Below, one piece after another: positions 9,562-18,420 of a DNA stretch of 64,000 nucleotides. The notes under the pieces were generated by a model. That model was not told the DNA's origin and did no database searches. It was given only the letters and a program-made list of their open reading frames with translations. Position numbers and translations under genes: made by a program. Source of the stretch: G963556115 sp963678205 (GTDB taxonomy: Bacteria > Planctomycetota > SZUA-567); assembly GCA_963678205.1 (NCBI GenBank), contig OY782760.1:1612001-1676000 (forward strand). Reading direction: 5' to 3'. The stretch's first letter is position 1. Each line of letters starts with the position of its first letter.

Positions 9562-10869
9562 ATGTCCATAGTGAATTACCGTAGTAAGGTTAATCTGTGT
9601 ACGGTTTGTTTTATTTGTAGTTTTTGGGTGTGCTTTTTGTGTGCTGGTTGTGGGAATGTTGAAGGTCTAATTGATATTGGTACAGCAGATCCGGCGGTGG
9701 TAAACAATTGTACTCCAATTGTTGTGCTAACCGATCAAAATAATGTTCAGTTTTCTGTTGAAAGATTTGTTCGTAAAAGTATTTTAGCGGGAACTTCTTC
9801 GGCTGGAGTCAACGTTTTTATTGACTTTGATGATCAATTGTTAGCGCTAGAACCAGTAAAAGATTTGCCATGGGTTTATAAATATTCAGATATAATTACG
9901 ACTCCGGGATATGGGGATATTCTAGTATATAAAGATAATGAAGAAATTTTAAGGTTTAAAAAATCTTTTAGAGTTATTGATAAATTCAAGATTACCCTTA
10001 CATTTGATGATGGACCAGGGATAGATAAGAGGAGTAAGCGGGGGGATATCTCTACTTCTCCAACTGTTATTGTTTTGAATGGTTTAGATAATTTTGTGCA
10101 TGGTAAAAATGGGGTAAAGAAAGGAATAAAAGCCGCATTTTTTATCCTTTCTACTAGTGACACGTTTTTAAATATTACTTACAATAAAGCTAATACCTTG
10201 CAAGGTAAAGCAGTATTGAGAGAAGTTGCCAAACGTGGAAATGTTATTGGAGTTCACTCTGGGGGAGAGTACAAAACTCAGTTTCATAGTCATGATAAAA
10301 GAGTGCTGGATCCTTCATATTCTGTAAATGGACAACAAAGTGAAAATTTTGCGAATGCTCTTGAGGCTGATTTATATGAATGTATAACTACAATTGAAGA
10401 GGTTACTGGTGAAGTACCAGAATTTGTAAGACCTCCATTGTGGCGGTATAAATCAAATAGTAATAAAGCAGTTGGTGAGATGGTAAAAAAAGCTTATCGA
10501 AAATATGGATTGAAGATGATTCTTACTGACGCGAAATTTCCAGATGGTGGGTATTATCTTATTTCAATCGTTGCGGTGCCAAAGTATAAAGGATTTAGAA
10601 AAAATTTGAGACGGGCCTTTTTGAGCGGTGAAGATAATATTATTATTTCGATGCATGACTCGAATCGTTATACGGCAAATATATTGGACAATATTTTAAA
10701 TATGGTGGTAAATGAATTTGAGAAGATTAAGTTTTCAGGGGATAATGCATACGCTGGAGATAGACTTGATTTTGCTGATACTTATAATGAAGTAAGAGAT
10801 AATCTTCTTACAAAAAAGCGATTTGTGATGTTCCCATCATATAATAATGGTTCAAAAGATACGGAGTAA
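9562..10869 (+). CDS. Polysaccharide deacetylase-like (NodB-fold) lipoprotein
   Basis: A probable lipoprotein: the N-terminal hydrophobic segment ends in LCAGC, making Cys30 the lipid attachment site. From about residue 145 a NodB-like (carbohydrate esterase 4) domain is visible: TFDDGPG with the Asp pair, a His-rich segment around IGVHSGG...FHSHD, RPPLW in place of the common RxPxG, and IISMHDS near the end. CE4 enzymes are metal-dependent de-N-acetylases of peptidoglycan, chitin or exopolysaccharide. The domain is interrupted by long insertions and the second motif is stretched, so the substrate is uncertain. It heads a run of closely spaced genes with NUDIX, dxs and HAD; only three bases separate it from the NUDIX gene. 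Confidence 0.78.
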   Translation: MSIVNYRSKVNLCTVCFICSFWVCFLCAGCGNVEGLIDIGTADPAVVNNCTPIVVLTDQNNVQFSVERFVRKSILAGTSSAGVNVFIDFDDQLLALEPVKDLPWVYKYSDIITTPGYGDILVYKDNEEILRFKKSFRVIDKFKITLTFDDGPGIDKRSKRGDISTSPTVIVLNGLDNFVHGKNGVKKGIKAAFFILSTSDTFLNITYNKANTLQGKAVLREVAKRGNVIGVHSGGEYKTQFHSHDKRVLDPSYSVNGQQSENFANALEADLYECITTIEEVTGEVPEFVRPPLWRYKSNSNKAVGEMVKKAYRKYGLKMILTDAKFPDGGYYLISIVAVPKYKGFRKNLRRAFLSGEDNIIISMHDSNRYTANILDNILNMVVNEFEKIKFSGDNAYAGDRLDFADTYNEVRDNLLTKKRFVMFPSYNNGSKDTE

Positions 10870-10872
10870 TCT

Positions 10873-11376
10873 ATGGAAGAAAAGTTTCCCTTAGTTGATA
10901 GAGAAGGTAAGGTTATTGGTGAGGCGACACGTAATGAATGCCATTCTTTGACATTTTTACTTCATCCAGTGATACATTGTATTATAATGAATAAAAACGG
11001 GCAATGGCTTCTTCAGAAGAGAAGTATGGATAAAGATGTTCAGCCAGGGAAATGGGATACTTCTGTTGGTGGTCATGTGCAGGCTGGCGAGAGAATTGAG
11101 GATGCCTTGAAACGTGAAGTCATGGAAGAGGTAGGTATTAATATTTTACCCAACGAGTGTAAGTTTCTTCATGAATATATAATGAAAAGTGACGTTGAAG
11201 AGGAATATGTATATTCTTATTCTCTTGTAAAAGATTCAGGATTTGCAAAGCAGGACTCTGAAATAGATGAATTAAAGTTTTTTGATATTGAAGAAATTAA
11301 GGGTAAACTCGGGAGCGGTTTTTTTACTCCTAATTTTGAAAATGAGTTTTCTAGAGTTATTGATAAAAATATTTAG
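10873..11376 (+). CDS. NUDIX hydrolase
   Basis: A 167-residue NUDIX protein. The box reads GGHVQAGERIEDALKREV followed by MEEVGI, matching Gx5Ex7REUxEExGU with all metal-binding Glu present. The N-terminus EEKFPLVDREGKVIGEATRNECH resembles the branch near isopentenyl-diphosphate isomerase type 1 and YfcD-like hydrolases. The gene lies three bases after the deacetylase and upstream of dxs, so a role in isoprenoid diphosphate metabolism is tempting. However, YfcD-like proteins without isomerase activity have the same look, so I give only the family. Confidence 0.88.
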   Translation: MEEKFPLVDREGKVIGEATRNECHSLTFLLHPVIHCIIMNKNGQWLLQKRSMDKDVQPGKWDTSVGGHVQAGERIEDALKREVMEEVGINILPNECKFLHEYIMKSDVEEEYVYSYSLVKDSGFAKQDSEIDELKFFDIEEIKGKLGSGFFTPNFENEFSRVIDKNI

Positions 11377-11431
11377 TTGTAAAATTAATACGATAGTGTA
11401 ACTATTTTGATATAGACTTATAGGTGAAACT

Positions 11432-13330
11432 TTGGTTCTAGAGATTATTAATAAACCAGAAGATTTAAGGAAGTTAACCTACAGCGAACTGGAGGTTCTT
11501 GCGGGGGAAATTCGTAATCTTCTGATAACTGTAGTAATGAATAATGGTGGGCATCTTGCTAGTAATTTAGGCATCGTAGAGCTTACAATAGCTTTGCATA
11601 GAGTATTTGACTTTTCAGTAGATTCACTAATTTTTGATGTTGGGCACCAAAGCTATGCACATAAAATTATCTCAGGTCGTAAAGATCTTTTTTCAACACT
11701 GCGTCAGAAAAACGGTATAAGCGGTTTTCCTAATCCGAATGAGAGTGTCTACGATCTTTTTATTGCTGGGCATTCATCTACGAGTATTTCGAGTGCAACA
11801 GGATTGGCGCTAGGCAAAAAGATTGCGAGCGATGATTCTAGTACTGTCGCTGTGGTTGGTGATGGCTCTCTTGGCGGTGGAATGTGTTTTGAAGCAATGA
11901 ATCATGCTGGTGGAGTTGGTGCTAATTTACTAGTTGTTTTAAATGATAATGATATGGCTATTAGTAAAACTGTCGGCGCTTTTTCAAAACACCTTGAAGA
12001 GTTCCGTTCGAAGGAAAATACTACAAAATTACGTAAAGACTTAAAAGATGCATTGTCAAAACTTCCAATCATTGGTGAGTCTATGGATTGGTTTTACGAG
12101 AAATTACTTGGTGCACTTAAAAACCATACTGGAGCTGCAGCTGTTTTTGAAGCTATGGGTTTTAGGTATTTCGGACCTTTTGATGGCCATAGTATTGAGG
12201 AACTTGAAGAAGAACTCAAAAGTTTGTCAAAATTGACGGGACCTAGGATTTTACATGTTTTAACAGAAAAAGGAAAAGGTTTTACTCCAGCCTGCAAGGA
12301 TCCAGAGAGTTTTCATTCTTCAGCTCCTTTTACACTTGATAATGAGGGGGGAGTAATTCGCCTAAACTGCACGTGTTCTGATAATACAAAAAGTTATTCA
12401 AAGGTGTTTTCTGAGACATTATTTGATCTTGCTGAGAAGAATGATAAGGTCGTTGCTATTACTGCTGCCATGAGTGGTGGTACTGGAATGGCTAAATTTG
12501 CTGAATCCTTTCAGAATAGGTTCTTTGATGTCGGAATGGCTGAGTCGCATGCTATACCTTTTGCTGCAGGACTAGCTAAAAAGGGGTTTGTTCCTGTTGT
12601 TGCAATTTACTCAACTTTTCTCCAAAGAAGTTACGATCAAATTTTTCATGATGCGGCGTTACAAGAAAAATTGCCGGTTATCTTTGCTCTTGATAGAGCA
12701 GGACTGGTTGGTGAAGATGGTCCGACACATCATGGCGTATTTGATATAGCATATATGCGCCATTTACCGAATTTAGTTTTGATGGCACCAGCTGATGCTG
12801 ATGACATGCGTCTTCTATTTGAATTTGCATCAAAGTTATCATCTCCATCAGCAATACGGTATCCTAAAGGAAATGTTTGTAGTTTTATGCCTGAAGGCTA
12901 TGAACATAAGCCTGTCGCATTAGGGAAAGGTGAAATCCTTAAAGAAGGAATGGATGCAACTGTCTTTGCATATGGGCGTATGGTGGCTCCAGTATATGCC
13001 GCTGCTTCCAGGTTGTCTGCGGAGCATGGTATTGAAATTGAAGTTGTCAACGCTAGGTTTGCCAAACCACTAGATGATGATTTGTTAATTGCAGCTGCTG
13101 GCAAAGGAGTTATATTTACTGTTGAAGATCACGTTCTATCGGGTGGTTTTGGCTCGGCTGTAGGAGAATTTTTATTGGATAAAACTGGTGGGGATATCGA
13201 ATTGCGAAGAATTGGTATTCGAGATGAGTTTGTTTTGCCTGCTAGTCTGAGTGAGCAGGATGAAGAGTATGGCTTGAGTGAGGAGAGGTTATATCAGAGA
13301 TTTTTAGATGAATTTGAAAGCTTAAAATAG
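11432..13330 (+). CDS. dxs: 1-deoxy-D-xylulose-5-phosphate synthase
   Basis: This thiamine-diphosphate enzyme condenses pyruvate and glyceraldehyde 3-phosphate to DXP, the entry to the MEP isoprenoid pathway and precursor for thiamine and pyridoxal phosphate. Length (632 residues) fits. The N-terminal TPP-binding motif GDGSLGGGMCFEA is at about 144, preceded by the GHSS motif. The central transketolase-like domain has the catalytic Glu in FDVGMAESHA (~370) and the C-terminal domain is complete. The start is TTG with AGGTGA six bases upstream; no in-frame ATG fits the conserved N-terminus better. pdxA, which uses a DXP-derived pathway for vitamin B6, is also in this window. Confidence 0.95.
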   Translation: MVLEIINKPEDLRKLTYSELEVLAGEIRNLLITVVMNNGGHLASNLGIVELTIALHRVFDFSVDSLIFDVGHQSYAHKIISGRKDLFSTLRQKNGISGFPNPNESVYDLFIAGHSSTSISSATGLALGKKIASDDSSTVAVVGDGSLGGGMCFEAMNHAGGVGANLLVVLNDNDMAISKTVGAFSKHLEEFRSKENTTKLRKDLKDALSKLPIIGESMDWFYEKLLGALKNHTGAAAVFEAMGFRYFGPFDGHSIEELEEELKSLSKLTGPRILHVLTEKGKGFTPACKDPESFHSSAPFTLDNEGGVIRLNCTCSDNTKSYSKVFSETLFDLAEKNDKVVAITAAMSGGTGMAKFAESFQNRFFDVGMAESHAIPFAAGLAKKGFVPVVAIYSTFLQRSYDQIFHDAALQEKLPVIFALDRAGLVGEDGPTHHGVFDIAYMRHLPNLVLMAPADADDMRLLFEFASKLSSPSAIRYPKGNVCSFMPEGYEHKPVALGKGEILKEGMDATVFAYGRMVAPVYAAASRLSAEHGIEIEVVNARFAKPLDDDLLIAAAGKGVIFTVEDHVLSGGFGSAVGEFLLDKTGGDIELRRIGIRDEFVLPASLSEQDEEYGLSEERLYQRFLDEFESLK

Positions 13331-13337
13331 GTTTAAT

Positions 13338-14072
13338 ATGAGTAAGAAGAGACTAAAAGCCGTTTTTTTTGATGTTGATGATACCGTATATAGTATCACA
13401 GAATTTGCATATACTGCTAGACGCAACGCAATAAAAGCGATGATTGAAGCTGGATTAAGAATTGATGAAGAAGAAGCGTATCTTGAACTTATGCAGGTTA
13501 TTCAAGAGTTTGGAAGCAATCATGGACAGCATTATGATAAATTACTCAAACGGTTTCCTCCTGAAATTATGGAAGGATCCAGCCCGCTAATAATTAAAAC
13601 TGCTGGTATTGTTGGGTATCACCAAACAAAAGCCCGCGAATTTTCTGCTTATGGTGATGCAATTGAAGTTTTGAAAATTTTGAAGAGTAGAGGGCTAAGA
13701 TTAGGTATTATTACAGCAGGTATGGAGCTTAAACAGGCGGAAAAGATTTATAGGTTGGGGCTTCATAATATTGTTGAGCATGACTTTATTTTTATTACTG
13801 ATCATATTGGAATTGCTAAGAATAACCCAAAGTTATACATGAAAGCATGTCAGAGAGCAGGTGCTTTAGCCAGTGAAGTAATGTATATTGGAGATAATCC
13901 ACCTGTTGATATTGATGTGCCAGCAAAGCTTGGAATGCAGACAATTCTTTCTAGACGCGGCGGAAAGTATAAAGCAGTTAAAGGTGAAATGACTCCTACT
14001 TATACTGTTGATAATTTTTATGATGTGCTGGATATTATTGACTCGAATTATGAAATAGTATCTGATATATAG
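13338..14072 (+). CDS. HAD-superfamily phosphatase
   Basis: A haloacid-dehalogenase fold hydrolase of 244 residues. Motif I is FFDVDDTVY with nucleophile and acid/base Asp, motif II is LGIITAG, and motifs III/IV are visible as a Lys in KNNPKLY and IGDNPPVDIDVPAKLGM. The cap sits between motifs I and II. It belongs to the small-molecule phosphatase branch (YjjG/TIGR02253-like). The substrate is unknown. It starts eight bases after dxs and is probably cotranscribed; a terminator follows. Confidence 0.88.
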   Translation: MSKKRLKAVFFDVDDTVYSITEFAYTARRNAIKAMIEAGLRIDEEEAYLELMQVIQEFGSNHGQHYDKLLKRFPPEIMEGSSPLIIKTAGIVGYHQTKAREFSAYGDAIEVLKILKSRGLRLGIITAGMELKQAEKIYRLGLHNIVEHDFIFITDHIGIAKNNPKLYMKACQRAGALASEVMYIGDNPPVDIDVPAKLGMQTILSRRGGKYKAVKGEMTPTYTVDNFYDVLDIIDSNYEIVSDI

Positions 14073-14100
14073 ATTACTTATAGAATAAATCTATTCTATA

Positions 14101-14130
14101 AGCGTTACCTATTATAAAGGTAACGCTTTA
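14101..14130 (+). terminator. Terminator after the dxs operon
   Basis: Arms AGCGTTACCT (14101-14110) and AGGTAACGCT (14118-14127) enclose a 7-nt A/T loop, followed by TTATTATT. The U tract is imperfect but the stem is exact. Confidence 0.75.
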
Positions 14131-14715
14131 TTATTGTTGATAGTTATTACTATAATAAATTCCAAAAAAAATTGTGCTTTGCTATTTAATTTGGAGTTAT
14201 TTGGATTTGTTAATCATAATGTAATATGTAAAGCAATATCTATTGCAGATATTGAGCATGTTGTGTATGTAATAACTCACTTGCTAAGAATAGAATATAT
14301 TTTGCTCTCAAGTTTAAATGTTATTAAGGTTAATGAAGTTGATGAAATATTCTTTTGCTATTGCTGAATTATGTAGTAAGGTTAAGTAATATATAATGTA
14401 TTATTTAGCTTTAGACATATTTTTGACTGTAATTTATTTAGAGATGAAATATGCTTATAATTTTGTATGAGATAATGTAAATCTGAAAGATATTAAAAAT
14501 GTAATTGTCTTGTAGTAAAATTGTGCATTTTTCTTTTTTGTATTACGATGACTTGTTTCATAAATTGTTTTTTATATTGTTATAAATGATAAAAAATTTA
14601 ATAATAATGATTACTAATTAGTTAAAATATAATAATTTTTATTGTTTTATTTATTCTTAATTCCACGAATTTCTCAATTTAATATCAGTAAATGTAAAAA
14701 AATATTAAGTTGTGT

Positions 14716-14744
14716 TTGCTAGTGATAAAAATAGGGTGTATACT
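14716..14744 (+). promoter_or_regulatory. Sigma-70-type promoter for the nucleotidyltransferase gene
   Basis: TTGCTA (14716-14721) and TATACT (14739-14744) are separated by exactly 17 bases. This would start a transcript near 14751 with a leader of about 110 bases. Confidence 0.55.
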
Positions 14745-14783
14745 GAAATTATACTAGAAGTCTTTTGTTTACTGGGGAGTAAG

Positions 14784-14820
14784 AAATATTGATTAATTTT
14801 CTTGCAGATAATCAATATTT
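14784..14820 (+). promoter_or_regulatory. Leader hairpin upstream of the nucleotidyltransferase gene
   Basis: A perfect 12-bp inverted repeat, AAATATTGATTA (14784-14795) and TAATCAATATTT (14809-14820), has a 13-nt loop. It lies in the predicted 5' leader and is not followed by a T run, so it is not an ordinary terminator. The function is unknown; an RNA stability or operator role is possible. Confidence 0.45.
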
Positions 14821-14860
14821 ATTAAATGTGCTAAAGTAACGCAAGATAGAAAAGATTTAC

Positions 14861-15355
14861 ATGGAAGATTACGCTAAAATAATAACTTTTGAAGAGTTTG
14901 ATACGATTAGGGATTCATTAGGAAAAATTGTTTGCACATCTGGAGGTTATGACCCCATTCATCCTGGACATGCTACCTGTATTATTGAGTCCAAAAAACT
15001 TGGCGATGTACTTGTAGTGGTAGTCAATGGCGATTCATTTTTAAAAGCAAAAAAAGGTAAGAATTTTCAAGACTTGGCCACAAGGTCTATGCTGGTAAGT
15101 TGTATCAGGCATGTTGACTATGTTATACCTTTTGAAATTGAAGATGATATGACGGTATGTGTTGCTCTAGACAAAATTAGACCTCATATTTTTACAAAAG
15201 GAGGTGATCGCACGGACTATACGAATATTCCTGAATGGGATATTTGCCAAAAACATGGGATTGATATCGTTCCTCAGGTAGGTTTAGATAAAGAATGGAG
15301 TAGTTCTGATTTTCTTAAAGAGTGGGGAGAATTCTGGGTAAATAATAATAAGTAA
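14861..15355 (+). CDS. RfaE2-like nucleotidyltransferase
   Basis: A 164-residue cytidylyltransferase-fold enzyme. The nucleotide-binding motif is CTSGGYDPIHPGH, with the HxGH signature, followed by VVVVNGDSFLKAKKG and TKGGDRTDY. Closest in feel is D-glycero-beta-D-manno-heptose-1-phosphate adenylyltransferase (the second domain of HldE) or a glycerol-3-phosphate cytidylyltransferase. The former makes ADP-heptose for lipopolysaccharide core. The late motif SSSDFLKEWG replaces the more usual STTxxI. No other heptose genes are near, so the substrate remains open. Confidence 0.75.
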   Translation: MEDYAKIITFEEFDTIRDSLGKIVCTSGGYDPIHPGHATCIIESKKLGDVLVVVVNGDSFLKAKKGKNFQDLATRSMLVSCIRHVDYVIPFEIEDDMTVCVALDKIRPHIFTKGGDRTDYTNIPEWDICQKHGIDIVPQVGLDKEWSSSDFLKEWGEFWVNNNK

Positions 15356-15599
15356 TTTCTTTAGATTATTAATTTTCTTGTCATTATGCGAATGATTGTT
15401 TGATAATAATGCCATATAATATTAAAGGCAGGAAAATCGTGAAGGGAGAAAAAAGAAAGCGAATATGTTGTTTGTGTTTATCTAAAGTTGATGAGCAATT
15501 GTTGTTGTGTATGTGTTTTATCTATTGTTTAATTTAAAAAAAATTATTACCTTTGAGAAATTATTTTTGTTATTTTCAATGGATATAGAAGGGAATAGT

Positions 15600-15920
15600 A
15601 TGGATATTACAGTAACTGCAATACATATGGATATAAAAGATTCAGTAAAAGAATATGCAGAAGATAAACTAGGTGGAATTGATAAATTTTATAATGGCGC
15701 ACAGAGTATAGAGGTAATACTTAAAAGTGATGATAAAAAAATTCACTGTGAAGCAATTATTCATGTCAAAAAAAGAGGAACAGTGGTAGTTGACGTTGCT
15801 AGAGATGAAGTTTTTGAAGCGATTGACGTTGCATCAGAGAAGTGCGAAAGACAGATGAGAAGGTTAAAAGAAAAGAATGAAGCTAGACGTCATGATGGGA
15901 TTGACGAAATTGAAGAGTAA
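15600..15920 (+). CDS. hpf: Ribosome hibernation promoting factor (short HPF/YfiA family)
   Basis: A 106-residue protein that binds the 30S decoding region of idle ribosomes. The start is the ATG preceded by GAAGGG; the frame is open further upstream to 15507, but that part is A/T-rich and lacks family similarity. The sequence MDITVTAIHMDIKDSVKEYAEDKL and the basic helix SEKCERQMRRLKEKNE are typical. It lacks the long C-terminal extension, so it is the short form that works with an RMF-like factor or alone. It lies upstream of ptsN, as in many proteobacteria, though a terminator separates them. Confidence 0.9.
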   Translation: MDITVTAIHMDIKDSVKEYAEDKLGGIDKFYNGAQSIEVILKSDDKKIHCEAIIHVKKRGTVVVDVARDEVFEAIDVASEKCERQMRRLKEKNEARRHDGIDEIEE

Positions 15921-15925
15921 CTGAT

Positions 15926-15972
15926 TTTGTCTGACCCATTTGTTTTTGTTGGATGGGTCAGACAAATTTGTT
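15926..15972 (+). terminator. Terminator after hpf
   Basis: A perfect 14-bp inverted repeat (arms 15926-15939 and 15953-15966, core TCTGACCCAT) has a T-rich 13-nt loop and a short T-rich tail. It separates hpf from ptsN transcription. Confidence 0.8.
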
Positions 15973-16143
15973 TGGTGTAAATCTTATAATATAGTTTGAG
16001 TATATGTTTTTTTTCTGTTGCTTGATATTTACAATATGATAAAATTAAATGATACGTCAGGCTTCTTAGAGGTATATGTTATAATAATATCATAATTAGC
16101 CAAGTTTATAATTTTAAGTTAACTGGTTAAGGGTTTAATTACT

Positions 16144-16614
16144 ATGCTTTTTAAAGATTTATTAACAAATGAATCAATAATTGGGAGTTTAAGTTCAAAT
16201 TCTAGAAATGAAGTTTTGGCAGAAATGGTAGACAGGCTGATAAAAATAGGTGAAATACCTGCTGATTCTAGAGATGCAATATTATCTGCGCTGATAGAGA
16301 GAGAAGAGATAACCAGTACTGGTTTGGGGCAGGGGATTGCTATTCCTCATGCAAAGCACCCTACAATAAATAAAATGATTGGGTTGATTGCAAGGAGTAA
16401 AGAAGGTGTAGAGTTTAATGCTCTTGATGGAAAGCCCGTAAATATATTTATTATGTTGTTGTCATCTCAAGATCTTATTCAAAAGCACCTTGAATCTTTG
16501 GCATATGTTGCAAAAAATTTGAATGATCAAATATTTAGAAGTTTTATTCTAAATGCTCGTGATGAAAAAGAAATTGTTGCTTTATTAGAAGAGGCTGATC
16601 TAAAAGGAAATTAG
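16144..16614 (+). CDS. ptsN: Nitrogen-regulatory PTS EIIA protein
   Basis: EIIA-Ntr accepts phosphate from an HPr/NPr-type carrier and regulates rather than transports. The protein is 156 residues, the usual length. The phosphorylatable His lies in GIAIPHAKHP (H69), and the preceding STGLGQG and following FNALDGKPVNIFIML are family signatures. The start ATG has a weak binding site (AAGGG twelve bases upstream). It lies with yvcK and an HPr gene, in the same direction. No enzyme I (ptsI or ptsP) is visible in the window. Confidence 0.92.
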   Translation: MLFKDLLTNESIIGSLSSNSRNEVLAEMVDRLIKIGEIPADSRDAILSALIEREEITSTGLGQGIAIPHAKHPTINKMIGLIARSKEGVEFNALDGKPVNIFIMLLSSQDLIQKHLESLAYVAKNLNDQIFRSFILNARDEKEIVALLEEADLKGN

Positions 16615-16685
16615 TGATTAGTTTTATTGAATGCTGTTTGGTTTGATTAATTTTTGATTGGCTTAACTTAAAAGGTCATTAATAT

Positions 16686-17945
16686 ATGGCAAAGTTACCT
16701 TGGTTTTCTACAACGCTGGGGCTTAAAAGATGGTTATTATTTGTTATAGTTGGAGTGTTGCTGGTGACTTGTGCCGCTGTAGCTGTTACTGTAGGTGTTC
16801 TGAGTGTAAATACCATTGATAATACAAAATTAAGTTTGAGTCCATATGCTATTGCTTTTGTTTTATTTGTTATTGGTTTGTCGGTAGTTTTGATTGCTGG
16901 GTATAAACTATTTAAGCGCTTCGAGTTTCTCGTAAAGCCAAAGGACGAAGATAGAGGTATTGCAGAACTAGCTGTACTTAGGTCTAGACTTGAACAGGGA
17001 CCAAAAATAGTTTGTATTGGCGGTGGTACAGGATTGAATTGCCTTCTCTCTGGGCTTAGAGAATATAGCTCGCAAATTACTGCTGTTGTCAGTGTTGCTG
17101 ATGATGGCGGCTCATCGGGGAGGCTGAGAAATGAATTTGGTATGTTGCCTCCAGGCGATATAAGGAATTGCCTAAGTGCTCTTTCTGATGCAGGACCCGT
17201 AATGAGTGAATTGATGCAATACAGATTCACGGAAGGTGATTTGGAAGGGCATTCATTCGGCAATCTGCTTATAATGGTTTTGACAAATATTAAAGGTAGT
17301 TTTGGGCAGGCGGTAAGGGAAGTAAATAAAATTTTCAAAGTAAGAGGTGAAGTGCTGCCTGCTACGTTAAATCATGTAACACTTGTTGCAACACATGAAG
17401 ATGGTACAAAGACTACTGGGCAAAAAAGAGTTTCTATGTGTGGTAAGCCTATTATAGGTTTAGAGTTGAAGCCTGAGTCTGGGGATACTCCAGCCGAAGT
17501 TTTGGAGCGAGTAAAAGACGCGGATTTAATTGTGCTTGGGCCAGGAAGTTTATATACAAGTATTATGCCTAATTTGCTTGATAAGAAGTTGGTTGATGCG
17601 TTGACGGCTAGTTCTGCAAAAGTGGTTCTTGTCGTAAATACTTCTCAACAGTTTGGGGAGACAAGAGGCTATAAAGTAAGTAATTATCTTGAAGCGGTAA
17701 AAAGAATAGCTCCAGAATTAAAAGTTGATATTGCGTTGGTAAATAGCTTTGTCCCATCTCAAGATAAATTGGATGAACTTGAATTAAATGGAGTCGGGGT
17801 TACTGAGTTTGATATTGAAAAATGTAAAGAGTTTGATGTTAGGATTAAATTAAGAGACGTCATTGATATTGAAAATCCTGAGAAACATGATTCAGGTAAA
17901 TTGGCTTTAGCTTTGATGGAAGATTTTGATACGGAAATAATATAA
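16686..17945 (+). CDS. YvcK/CofD-like protein with two N-terminal membrane helices
   Basis: This belongs to the YvcK (gluconeogenesis factor/YbhK) family of UDP-sugar-binding CofD-like proteins involved in carbon metabolism and cell shape. The core, from about residue 98, starts with KIVCIGGGTGLNCLLSGLRE, then VSVADDGGSSGRLR, LPPGDIRNCL and a C-terminal half with LGPGSLYTSIMPNL, all typical. Before it are two hydrophobic segments at about 13-38 and 52-74 that would anchor the protein in the inner membrane. Classical YvcK is soluble at ~320 residues; this one has 419. It sits 71 bases after ptsN and 85 bases before an HPr gene. Confidence 0.9.
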   Translation: MAKLPWFSTTLGLKRWLLFVIVGVLLVTCAAVAVTVGVLSVNTIDNTKLSLSPYAIAFVLFVIGLSVVLIAGYKLFKRFEFLVKPKDEDRGIAELAVLRSRLEQGPKIVCIGGGTGLNCLLSGLREYSSQITAVVSVADDGGSSGRLRNEFGMLPPGDIRNCLSALSDAGPVMSELMQYRFTEGDLEGHSFGNLLIMVLTNIKGSFGQAVREVNKIFKVRGEVLPATLNHVTLVATHEDGTKTTGQKRVSMCGKPIIGLELKPESGDTPAEVLERVKDADLIVLGPGSLYTSIMPNLLDKKLVDALTASSAKVVLVVNTSQQFGETRGYKVSNYLEAVKRIAPELKVDIALVNSFVPSQDKLDELELNGVGVTEFDIEKCKEFDVRIKLRDVIDIENPEKHDSGKLALALMEDFDTEII

Positions 17946-18030
17946 TATATTCGTTATTTGTTTTGGCTGTGTGTGTATAAGGTTCAAGTTAAAATAATAT
18001 GTTATGATGTTATTATTTTAGGGGTAAAAG

Positions 18031-18309
18031 GTGAGCGAAAAAGTGACACTAAATGTTATTGTTAAAAATAAATACGGTCTTCATGCGAGACCAGCATCTC
18101 TATTTGTGCAAGTTTGCAATAGATTTAATAGTGATATTGTTGTTCATCATAATTCTATGCAAATAAGCGGAAAGAATATTCTGGATATAATGACTCTAGG
18201 AGCAGAGTCTGGAACAAAGCTTAAAATAGAGCTAAATGGTGTTGATGCTGAGGAAGCGGCAAAAGAAATTAATGAGCTTTTCGAAAGTAATTTTGGTGAG
18301 GGTGACTGA
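18031..18309 (+). CDS. HPr-family phosphocarrier protein lacking the regulatory Ser
   Basis: A 92-residue phosphocarrier. The phosphorylated His is in YGLHARPAS (H18). The segment that carries regulatory Ser46 in Firmicute HPr aligns here as SGKNILDIMTLG, with Asn (N49) where Ser is expected, so HprK-type control is unlikely at that residue. The start is GTG directly after GGGGTAAAAG. Location next to yvcK recalls crh in Bacillus, but Crh lacks the His and keeps the Ser, the opposite of this protein. It is therefore more like NPr, the partner of EIIA-Ntr. A terminator follows. Confidence 0.9.
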   Translation: MSEKVTLNVIVKNKYGLHARPASLFVQVCNRFNSDIVVHHNSMQISGKNILDIMTLGAESGTKLKIELNGVDAEEAAKEINELFESNFGEGD

Positions 18310-18385
18310 CGTAGGTATTTATAATATTGACTGAATTTAAGATTTTAGTGAGTTAAAGACTTTAAGTTTTTTGTATTAAATTACA

Positions 18386-18420
18386 ATGAGTTTCAGCTTT
18401 TTGCTGAAACTCATTATAAT
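18386..18420 (+). terminator. Terminator after the HPr gene
   Basis: ATGAGTTTCAGC (18386-18397) and GCTGAAACTCAT (18403-18414) form a perfect 12-bp stem with a TTTTT loop and an A/T-rich tail. Confidence 0.8.

Larger units (their letters stand above)
14131..14860. other. Long A/T-rich intergenic region with a promoter and leader hairpin at its end
   Basis: About 600 bases show no gene I trust. A 77-codon open frame at 14134-14367 is highly A/T-rich, with no ribosome binding site and no recognisable motif. The last 150 bases hold the promoter and leader hairpin described separately. Confidence 0.6.

Noticed and set aside
14134..14367. Open frame of 77 codons on the plus strand
   Set aside because: Very A/T-rich, directly behind a terminator, no ribosome binding site, no motif; consistent with chance.
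15507..15599. Upstream extension of hpf
   Set aside because: The extension is hydrophobic and A/T-rich without family similarity, and the internal ATG has a good binding site.
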